A DNA stretch of 64,000 nucleotides, taken from Trichothermofontia sichuanensis B231. Its GTDB lineage: Bacteria > Cyanobacteriota > Cyanobacteriia > B231. The first letter of the stretch is position 1; every line of letters starts with the position of its first letter. The position numbers and the translations under genes are program-made. Positions 57,977 through 64,000 of the stretch are shown here, piece by piece. Where the stretch lies: contig NZ_CP110848.1 of assembly GCF_026240635.1 (NCBI RefSeq), positions 2,234,501 to 2,298,500 of the forward strand, read 5' to 3'. Under the pieces are notes generated by a model. The model did not search any database. It was not told the origin of the DNA and saw only the letters and a program-made list of their open reading frames with translations.

Positions 57977-58099
57977 TATGGTCAATCCAAATAAGAACGA
58001 TACAGTTTTGCACTCCCCTCTCCCGCTCTGGGAGAGGGGCTGGGGGTGAGGGTGCTGTTTCAGCCTAAATGGCAATGACTATAAATGGCAATGACCATA
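57977..58099. repeat. MITE-like repeat, family A copy 4 (subtype II), with duplicated end
   Basis: The element proper is 57977-58083 (107 bp), from TATGGTCAATCCAAATAAG to the complement of TATAGTCATTGCCATTTAGG. The last 16 bp are repeated with one change at 58084-58099. The core is a CCCTCTCCC/GGGAGAGGG hairpin. Confidence 0.7.
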
Positions 58100-58161
58100 A
58101 TACCTGCAAGGGCAAGACAAAAAAGTGGTACCTTGCCCAAAAGGTCTTTTAGACATTGCCT

Positions 58162-59181
58162 CTAAAAGAACCAGCCGTAGGAATGTAGCCCCTTACCCAG
58201 CAGGTTCACGCCCAGATAACACACCCAGACGACTCCAAAGCCGGTTGCGGCTAAGAGCGCTGGTCGCCGCCCCTGCCAGCCACGGGTAATCCGGGCATGG
58301 AGATAGGCTGCAAACACTAACCACGTAATCAGCGCCCAAGTTTCCTTCGGGTCCCAACTCCAGTACGACCCCCAGGCTTCATTTGCCCAAACAGCCCCGG
58401 CAATAATCCCGATCGTCAAGAGCGGGAACCCTAACCCAATCATGCGATAGCTAATGTTATCCAGGGTATCTGCCAGCGTGAGCCGTTGCGGCGAAAGGCA
58501 GATCGTGCTCGGTTGAGCCGTTGGCGTGACCCGTTCTAGGATGGCTGTGCCACCGGTCGTTGCCATCACAACAGGATCAGAAGTTTCAGCCGCAACCTGA
58601 CCTTCGCGCTTGCGGCGTTGGATCGCCCGTTGATCCCGGAAGGATCCTGTCCCTACCGAACTGCCCCGCAGTTCAACCGCCTGCCCACGGGTCACAATGA
58701 GGAAAGCGATCGCCAGCAGTGACCCCACCATCAAAGCCGCATAACTGAGCAGCATCACACTCACATGCATCATCAGCCAATTGGACTTAAGGGCCGGAAC
58801 CAAGGGTTCCGCCACCTGCATCCCAGGGGGTAAACTCAGGGTCGCAAAGGCCGTAATCCCCATCGCCACGGGAGCTGTAAAGACCCCCACCAGGCGGCTC
58901 TGGCTCATGCGCTCTGCCACTAGGTGCATGGCTGTTATTCCCCAGGCGATGAAGAAGAGGGACTCATACAGATTACTCAGGGGAAAATAGCCTGCCGCTA
59001 GCCAGCGAGCACCCAGCAGGGCGGCAATACAGAGGTTTGCCGAGGCCATCCCTGCCGTACCTAACCCCGTCAGTAGCGTCAAGTTGGGAAAAGCAGCCCC
59101 AACCCAATAGAGCAGGAGCGTGACCAACAGAATGGCAAAAGCCGCATTATCTAAAAGACCCTGAAGGGCAACCAAATCCAT
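58162..59181 (-). CDS. ccsA: Cytochrome c biogenesis protein CcsA (heme-handling, system II)
   Basis: The product, with Ccs1, delivers heme to apocytochromes c at the thylakoid or plasma membrane. It has 339 residues and about eight membrane helices. The tryptophan-rich heme motif [20 protein letters not shown] is complete, and the conserved histidine regions ([22 protein letters not shown]) are present. A hydrophilic insert (about 185-245, [11 protein letters not shown]) between helices is variable in this family. Some annotations use the name ccsB for this type. ATG 59181 begins the first helix region; the frame is open to 59274. ccs1 is not in the window. Confidence 0.95.
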   Translation of the reverse strand: MDLVALQGLLDNAAFAILLVTLLLYWVGAAFPNLTLLTGLGTAGMASANLCIAALLGARWLAAGYFPLSNLYESLFFIAWGITAMHLVAERMSQSRLVGVFTAPVAMGITAFATLSLPPGMQVAEPLVPALKSNWLMMHVSVMLLSYAALMVGSLLAIAFLIVTRGQAVELRGSSVGTGSFRDQRAIQRRKREGQVAAETSDPVVMATTGGTAILERVTPTAQPSTICLSPQRLTLADTLDNISYRMIGLGFPLLTIGIIAGAVWANEAWGSYWSWDPKETWALITWLVFAAYLHARITRGWQGRRPALLAATGFGVVWVCYLGVNLLGKGLHSYGWFF

Positions 59182-59430
59182 GCGATCGTCTCTCCGATGT
59201 GGATGCAGAACAAGCTTCTGGCAACGATATGACCAGACTTTCTCTACTGTAAGCCCTTCTGATCGTGACGACACGCCAACTCCTTATTGGACGATCGTTT
59301 GGGGAGACGCCCCTCTGAGTGCTGCTAGGCTGCCACAACTCATCCAGGCTATCCTTCGCTAGGATAAACAACCGGCAGCAATAAGGCTTAGCATCGACCG
59401 GGCGCGATCAGTGGCTGACACCTCTCCCCC

Positions 59431-60237
59431 CTAGTCTGGTAACGGGTCCCCCCATGCCTCTGCTTGCTGACGTTCGGCCAGGATCAGCCGATCGCGCAAC
59501 GCTGCCCAATCGGTTGCAGACACAGGGCTATCCTGTTGCAACTGCCCCGACTGAAGATAGAGCACCCGCGTGCAAAAGCGCTCCACCAGTTCCAGTTGAT
59601 GGTTGACCATCAGGAGGGTCAGTTGCTGCGCCGTTGCCAGATCGCGTAGCAGGGAAAGGATAAAGTCGGCCCGCCCCGCATCCAGGGCTGCTGTGGGTTC
59701 ATCCAGCAGCAGCACCATCTTGAGGGGGTGCGGCTCCAGGGGTAAAGCAATCAGGGCACGGGCGATCGCCACCTGCTGCCGTTGCCCCACCGAAAGATTG
59801 AGTTCCGTGCGATCGAGCCAATCGGCGGGCAGATGCAAACGCTCTTGCCAGACCTTCACTTGGTGTTGAATCGTGGTGCGACTATACCCCCGTAGCTGCA
59901 AGGGATAGGCCAGGGCCTCAGCCACCGTCATCCCCAACAATTTCGACTCCTGAAGCACGAGATTGACTTGGCGGCGCAGGTGCAAAACCGGTATTTGGCG
60001 AATATCGCTCCCATCTAAAAGAATCTGACCCGCCGTCGGGTCGCTCAGACGGTTCAGCAGCCGTAGCAAACTCGTTTTACCCGCACCGGAGGGACCCAAG
60101 ATCGCCACAAACTCACCCGGCTCCACCCGCAAGCTAATATCCTGGAGTACAGCCACTCCCTGGCCGGGCTTACCCGCCGCCTGGGGCAGGTGTTGACTCA
60201 CATGGCTGAGTTGCAAACGGGGAACAGAAGCAGGCAT
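59431..60237 (-). CDS. ABC transporter ATP-binding protein (FetA/YbbL-like)
   Basis: The 268-residue ATPase has Walker A GPSGAGKTS, a Q-loop in VNLVLQESKLLG, signature LSVGQRQQVAIARAL, Walker B VLLLDEPTAALD and the switch histidine in LLMVNHQLEL. Its short Q-loop region (LQESKLLGMTVAEALAYPL) resembles FetA, the ATPase of the FetAB iron exporter type. The matching permease is not adjacent; ccsA is the next gene in its direction. The start could be ATG 60237 or ATG 60246. Substrate is unknown. Confidence 0.85.
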   Translation of the reverse strand: MPASVPRLQLSHVSQHLPQAAGKPGQGVAVLQDISLRVEPGEFVAILGPSGAGKTSLLRLLNRLSDPTAGQILLDGSDIRQIPVLHLRRQVNLVLQESKLLGMTVAEALAYPLQLRGYSRTTIQHQVKVWQERLHLPADWLDRTELNLSVGQRQQVAIARALIALPLEPHPLKMVLLLDEPTAALDAGRADFILSLLRDLATAQQLTLLMVNHQLELVERFCTRVLYLQSGQLQQDSPVSATDWAALRDRLILAERQQAEAWGDPLPD

Positions 60238-60357
60238 TATGACCATTTTCAACAAAATTCTGGGACGTTGGGAGCGAGGCAGCAGATAACAGCTTAAACT
60301 GAGTCATGCACTGCGTATTCTAAAAGCCGTCACCTTTGGCAAGGGTCAAGGAAAACT

Positions 60358-60744
60358 ATGGCCGATATCCAAGTTATCCTCGTAGAAGCTGATGAACCTA
60401 CCCGCATCGCCCTACGCACTGCTTTGCGATCGCAACCCGGTATTGAAGTCGCCAGTGAAGCTACCAACGGCGAGACGGGACTGGTATTGCTCGAATCGAT
60501 CGATGTCGATGTCGCGATCGTAGCCGCCAGCCTACCCGACATGTCTCTAACGGAATTTATCGGCAAAATGCGAGCCGTACAAGCCGAGTCGTATGTCCAA
60601 CCGTCAAAATTACTGATCCTATTACCCCCAGGGCAGGAAGCCATTGGTCCTGATCTCTTGGCCGCCGGCGTTGACGGGGTTTGCCGCAAAGATGCCCCCA
60701 TCACCGAGTTAGCCGATCGCGTTCGTCAAATTCATGCCGGTTAA
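60358..60744 (+). CDS. Degenerate response regulator receiver (pseudo-receiver)
   Basis: The 128-residue stand-alone receiver domain begins IQVILVEADEPTRIALRTAL and has the conserved lysine in VCRKDAP. At the place of the phosphoacceptor, usual form DVVLMDIGLP, it reads VDVAIVAASLPD, with alanine replacing the aspartate. The T/S step is also lost (LLILLPPGQ). It therefore cannot be phosphorylated in the normal way and may act as a protein-interaction module, as seen for other pseudo-receivers. No output domain and no kinase is adjacent. Confidence 0.85.
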   Translation: MADIQVILVEADEPTRIALRTALRSQPGIEVASEATNGETGLVLLESIDVDVAIVAASLPDMSLTEFIGKMRAVQAESYVQPSKLLILLPPGQEAIGPDLLAAGVDGVCRKDAPITELADRVRQIHAG

Positions 60745-61277
60745 TCTCTTTATGCTCGTTAATCTTTTATACCCGTTAATATCTATGCCCATTTCTAGGC
60801 CCATTCAGCAGCCCTCACCCAGTCACTTGGCTGCCCAGCGCGATCGCTGGAAAAACAGGAGCGCATCACAAGTCCTCTTGCAACTGCTGGCAACTAAAAA
60901 AAATTAGTCGTGTTTTAGTCGTGTTTGGGATTCCCACTTCCCCCATGACGCATTAATACCTTCACCACACTAAAGGCATAGCGATGCCTAACCCTCATGA
61001 TGCAGGTGTTTGCTTCATCCACCCCACCTGCATACACAGTCAAAAGGGGGTTCCTGTCTTTAGCCATATCCACCGCTTTTTAACCGCTTTGAGGGTCCAA
61101 CTTGAGGGTCCAACTCCGCGTTTTCCCTAGTGCCACGTTGCCCGGCTACCACAAAAGCCATCCTGCAAAGGCAGGGTCTTCGACCCAGGAGTTTCCGACG
61201 AATTAGGTGAGGATTGCTATACGATAAACACTATGCCTGCGTAGGTTTGTAGCAACATTGGCAATTTGAAGGTGTTT
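60745..61277. other. Non-coding stretch upstream of psb27
   Basis: This stretch of 533 bp has no recognised gene. Weak structure: an inverted repeat ATGCAGGT/ACCTGCAT (61000-61007, 61026-61033), a small hairpin AGGCAT/ATGCCT near 60974-60989, and a tandem GAGGGTCCAACTT near 61091-61113. AAGG just before 61278 is the psb27 ribosome-binding site. Confidence 0.45.
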
Positions 61278-61673
61278 ATGAAACGTTATTTGTCGTATCT
61301 GTTAGCGCTTGTCCTGGTTGTCGTCATGGGCATCACAGGCTGTAGCAACAACTCCCTGCTCACGGGTAACTATCGTCAAGATACCCTGACCTTAGTGGAA
61401 AGCTTGCGGACAGCAATTAACCTGCCCGATGACGCCCCCGACAAAGCAGCGGCGCAGGCCAAGACCCGGCAACTGATTAATGACTATGCAGCCCGCTATC
61501 GTCGTGATGCGTCACTGGAAAAGTTGCCCTCCTTCACCACCATGCGGACAGCACTCAATGGGTTAGCAAGTCACTATGCCGCCTATCCCAATCGCCCTAT
61601 TCCCCAGAAACTTAAGAATCGTCTTGAACAGGAATTTACCCAAATTGAGGGAGCACTTAATCGCGGTGCCTAA
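61278..61673 (+). CDS. psb27: Photosystem II assembly lipoprotein Psb27
   Basis: Psb27 binds the lumenal side of CP43 in photosystem II assembly and repair intermediates and delays manganese-cluster docking. The 131-residue precursor has a lipoprotein signal peptide with hydrophobic run YLLALVLVVVMG and lipobox GITGC (C22). The mature four-helix protein includes YRQDTLTLVESLRTAINLP and LKNRLEQEFTQIEGALNRG, as in the family. ATG 61278 has AAGG at good spacing; a TTG at 61266 in the same frame is unlikely. It is a single gene with no linked photosystem genes. Confidence 0.96.
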   Translation: MKRYLSYLLALVLVVVMGITGCSNNSLLTGNYRQDTLTLVESLRTAINLPDDAPDKAAAQAKTRQLINDYAARYRRDASLEKLPSFTTMRTALNGLASHYAAYPNRPIPQKLKNRLEQEFTQIEGALNRGA

Positions 61674-62240
61674 GCCCTAGCATTCGCCAGTTATGAGGGT
61701 GGGGAGCGCCTGGTGAGCAGTTGCGCCCAGGCAGGTAATACAGGGGGGGTAGGTACAGACTACCCCTTGGAAGCGTTGAGATGCCTACCCCACAGTGAGT
61801 CGGTGCGCTGCTGCGGGCCTGTCACTGCATGGGCTGTCACGCTGGCTCTTGACCAATTTTTCCCCCTAGTCCCTCGATCTCGCCGCCTCTTGGGGGCGAA
61901 GGGACCTCAACCCCAACCCCTGGCTCGATGAGCACCTCGCCCGTTTTGGGCGAGAGTTAGGGGGAGGGCAGTGCGAGCTTGGTCAGTCAATCAGGGCTGC
62001 CACCATAACCACCATAAAATTAAAATTTTCTGTAGAAGTTGCGGTAGCAGAGAGTCTTCTGTAGAAGGTTCTTCTGCCCTATGGCTATTCCCCTAGCTAC
62101 TTGTGTGAGAGCCGAGGAGATCTGAAGATATAGTCATTGCCATTTAGGCTGAAACAGCCCCCTCACCCCCCACCCCTCTCTCAGAGCGGGAGACGGGAGT
62201 TAAAAATTGTATCGTTCTTATTTGGATTGACCATAAAGTG
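61674..62240. repeat. Repeat-rich gap between psb27 and the substrate-binding protein gene
   Basis: These 567 bp include a diverged core repeat at about 61858-61976 (CCCTCGATCTCGCC, GGGGCGAAGGGACC, then CTCGCCC/GGGCGAG) and the MITE-like element at 62129-62235. A short open frame at 61713-61931 has no protein-like features. No clear promoter for the following gene is seen outside the MITE. Confidence 0.5.
62129..62235. repeat. MITE-like repeat, family A copy 5 (subtype II)
   Basis: This 107-bp element runs from TATAGTCATTGCCATTTAGG to the complement of TATGGTCAATCCAAATAAG. Its right end is only 5 bp before the ATG at 62241 of the substrate-binding protein. It therefore replaces the native 5' leader and any ribosome-binding site. 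Confidence 0.7.
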
Positions 62241-63308
62241 ATGGCCAGGTTACTGAATCGCCGCCAGCTACTGCAATATGGCTCCTTAGTCCTATCTAGT
62301 AATCTGTTGTGGGCATGTAATCGGACCGGGCCGCCGGCGTCGCCCTCCACCGGAGCACCAACCCGCACCAGTTCTTCGAGTGCTTTAGAGAAGGTAACGT
62401 TTGGCACCAATTGGTACGCGCAAGCAGAACATGGCGGATTCTATCAGGCTGTGGCGACGGGAATTTATGCTGACTACGGTTTAGAGGTCACCATCCGCAT
62501 GGGCGGTCCCCAAGTCAATGGCACCCAATTGTTGATGGGTAAAGCCGTTGACTTTTTTATGAACAACAGCACCGATGCCATCCTGGCCATTCAGGAAGGC
62601 ATCCCCAAGGTAACGGTAGCCGCTATTTTCCAGAAATCTCCGCAGGTATTGATTGCCCACCCCAACACGGGTGTCAACACTCTCGCTGACCTCAAGGGGC
62701 GACCAATCTTTGTATCTAAAGGGGCTGCCGTTAGCTACTGGCCTTTCCTCCGGCAGAAATTTGGGTTTACCAATGATCAGCAGCGCCCCTACAATTTCAA
62801 CGTTGCCCCCTTCCTGGCGGATAAACAATCGGCGCAACAGGGTTACCTTACCTCAGAACCCCTGACAGTGGAACAAGAAGGGGGGTTTAAACCCGTAGTC
62901 TTCTTGCTAGCAGACTATGGGTATACGCCCTACGACACCACGATCGAAACGCGTCGGGAAGTTATGGAGAAAACCCCGGATCTGGTCCAGCGTTTCGTCG
63001 ATGCCTCGATTAAGGGCTGGTATAGCTACCTAGAGGGTGATCCCACCCCCGCGAACCAGTTAATCAAGCAGGAAAATCCCCAAATGACTGATGAGTTGCT
63101 GGCCTACGGGATAGCCAAGATGAAGGAATATGGCATCGTGGTCTCTGGCGAAGCAACCACCCAGGGAATTGGTGCAATGGTTAACGATCGCTGGCGGGAA
63201 CTATTTGAGATGATGCAGGCGCAAGGGGTGTTTAAACCCGATACCCCCTACCAGGATGCCTATACATTACAATTTGTTAACAAGGGGGTTGAGTTTTACC
63301 GCCAATGA
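62241..63308 (+). CDS. NitT/TauT-type ABC transporter substrate-binding lipoprotein
   Basis: This 355-residue periplasmic binding protein belongs to the NMT1/THI5-like type. The signal region NRRQLLQYGSLVLSSNLLWA has a twin-arginine-like pair and ends at a lipobox cysteine (LWAC). Domain motifs include FGTNWYAQAEHGGFYQAVAT, ADLKGRPIFVSKG and GYLTSEP. Relatives bind sulfonates, nitrate, pyrimidine precursors or similar small ligands; the ligand here is unknown. The ATPase of the same transporter begins 28 bp downstream. The start could be GTG 62238 or ATG 62241. A MITE-like element abuts the start, and no ribosome-binding site is visible. Confidence 0.9.
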   Translation: MARLLNRRQLLQYGSLVLSSNLLWACNRTGPPASPSTGAPTRTSSSSALEKVTFGTNWYAQAEHGGFYQAVATGIYADYGLEVTIRMGGPQVNGTQLLMGKAVDFFMNNSTDAILAIQEGIPKVTVAAIFQKSPQVLIAHPNTGVNTLADLKGRPIFVSKGAAVSYWPFLRQKFGFTNDQQRPYNFNVAPFLADKQSAQQGYLTSEPLTVEQEGGFKPVVFLLADYGYTPYDTTIETRREVMEKTPDLVQRFVDASIKGWYSYLEGDPTPANQLIKQENPQMTDELLAYGIAKMKEYGIVVSGEATTQGIGAMVNDRWRELFEMMQAQGVFKPDTPYQDAYTLQFVNKGVEFYRQ

Positions 63309-63335
63309 TCGCCAGTTACCGCGAAACACCCATCC

Positions 63336-64000
63336 ATGAACGATCGTGTTGCCTTTAGCCTCAACCACGTCAGCAAGATTTTTGCGAATGGCACCGTAGC
63401 CCTGCAAGATATGCACTTGACGGTACAGGCATCCCAATTTATCAGTCTAGTGGGACCGTCAGGATGTGGTAAAAGTACGGTTTTGCGCCTCGTAGCGGGC
63501 TTGAGTGGGTTATCGGCGGGGCAAATTGAGTGGGGGGATGATCTCGCCAGGGCGGCTGCCGGCCCTCGAACCCCAGATGCCCAGAAGCTCGCTTTTGTCT
63601 TCCAGGAAGCGGCGCTCATGCCGTGGGCAACGGTGTTAGATAATGTTTGTCTGCCCTTAAAACTGAAGGGGATGTCACGACGTGTTGCCCAGATTGCGGC
63701 CCAGGAAGCGCTACATTTGGTGGGGCTAGCGGGTTGGGAGCGCCACTATCCCCGCGAGCTATCGGGGGGGATGAAGATGCGCGTGTCGATCGCCCGCGCC
63801 CTAGTAACCCAGCCGAGACTGTTGCTGATGGATGAACCCTTTGGGGCATTGGATGAAATCACCCGGAGCAAGCTGAATAATGATCTCCTAGAGTTGTGGC
63901 AGCAGCAGCGCTGGACGGTCCTGTTTGTGACCCACAATATTTACGAAGCGGTCTATCTGTCCCAGCGGGTGATTGTGATGGCCCCCCGACCGGGCCGAGT
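63336..64000 (+). CDS. ABC transporter ATP-binding protein, SsuB/TauB-like (partial)
   Basis: The right window edge cuts the gene after about 221 residues; the usual length is 250-270. Walker A is GPSGCGKST, the Q-loop lies in FVFQEAALMPWATV, the signature is LSGGMKMRVSIARAL, Walker B is LLLMDEPFGALD and the H-loop FVTHNIYEAV. This is the NitT/TauT subfamily ATPase. It follows the binding protein by 27 bp, and the permease probably lies beyond the edge. The ATG at 63336 is supported by the conserved start of the domain (FSLNHVSKIF). Confidence 0.92.
   Translation, partial: MNDRVAFSLNHVSKIFANGTVALQDMHLTVQASQFISLVGPSGCGKSTVLRLVAGLSGLSAGQIEWGDDLARAAAGPRTPDAQKLAFVFQEAALMPWATVLDNVCLPLKLKGMSRRVAQIAAQEALHLVGLAGWERHYPRELSGGMKMRVSIARALVTQPRLLLMDEPFGALDEITRSKLNNDLLELWQQQRWTVLFVTHNIYEAVYLSQRVIVMAPRPGR

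Larger units (their letters stand above)
57722..58161. other. Convergent gap built of two MITE-like elements
   Basis: Almost all of these 440 bp are the family B copy (57724-57946, with end duplication to 57968) and the family A copy (57977-58083, with end duplication to 58099). Nothing else is seen. Both could act as bidirectional terminators for the amylase gene and ccsA. Confidence 0.6.

Noticed and set aside
60745-61277. Possible tRNA or small RNA gene before psb27
   Set aside because: No cloverleaf or T-loop (GGTTCRA) pattern was found, only two weak hairpins.
61713-61931. 72-codon open frame after psb27
   Set aside because: It runs into the GC-rich repeat, has no ribosome-binding site and no protein-like composition.

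Overview
The window is a stretch of cyanobacterial chromosome. The complete psaA-psaB pair, psb27, an FtsH2-type thylakoid protease, a TPM-domain (Psb32-like) membrane protein and the very frequent GCGATCGC octamer (HIP1 motif) show this. Genes for c-type cytochrome maturation (ccsA), TreY/TreZ trehalose synthesis, polyphosphate kinase and a PhoX phosphatase fit the same picture. I cannot name the genus from the sequence alone. I see no rRNA, tRNA or CRISPR array.

Layout. 1-5333: minus-strand pentapeptide/helix-hairpin-helix protein (cut by the left edge), exported TPR protein and ppk1. 5723-9743: ftsH2, two small cyanobacterial genes, a phased array of DnaA-box-like 9-mers and a long structured region before psaA. 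9744-14826: psaA, psaB, a strong terminator and a degraded VapBC toxin-antitoxin pair. 15211-23000: CHASE2-adenylate cyclase, DUF6544-type protein, trpD, M50/CBS membrane protease and a bifunctional glycosyltransferase. 23295-36000: a giant triple-domain glycosyltransferase, a second broken VapBC pair, a YcjF-like GTPase, fasciclin protein, RNase II/R, folC, a flippase-like membrane protein and a TPM protein. 36290-41165: treZ-treY. 41377-46830: SH3 protein, a small membrane protein, an RTX-repeat serine hydrolase and a convergent histidine kinase/response regulator pair. 46864-57721: dusA, phoX, a very acidic repeat protein, a VWA plus PP2C pair (TerY-P-like) and an amylase with a starch-binding domain. 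58162-64000: ccsA, an orphan ABC ATPase, a pseudo-receiver, psb27, and a NitT/TauT-type substrate-binding protein with its ATPase cut by the right edge.

How genes work together. PsaA and PsaB form the photosystem I core. FtsH2, Psb27 and perhaps the TPM protein serve photosystem II repair and assembly. TreZ, TreY and the amylase act on alpha-glucans. Ppk1 and PhoX act on phosphate stores and phosphate scavenging.

The intergenic regions carry several families of short repeats. The clearest is a MITE-like family of about 107 bp (five copies) with imperfect terminal inverted repeats starting TATAGTCATT. A larger family of about 225 bp has TACAGCCTTTACC ends, and a palindromic element of about 45 bp sits inside a dead vapC gene. 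The two larger families share the same CCCTCTCCC/GGGAGAGGG hairpin core. The most unusual non-coding signal is the 11-bp-phased DnaA-box-like array at 8204-8277.
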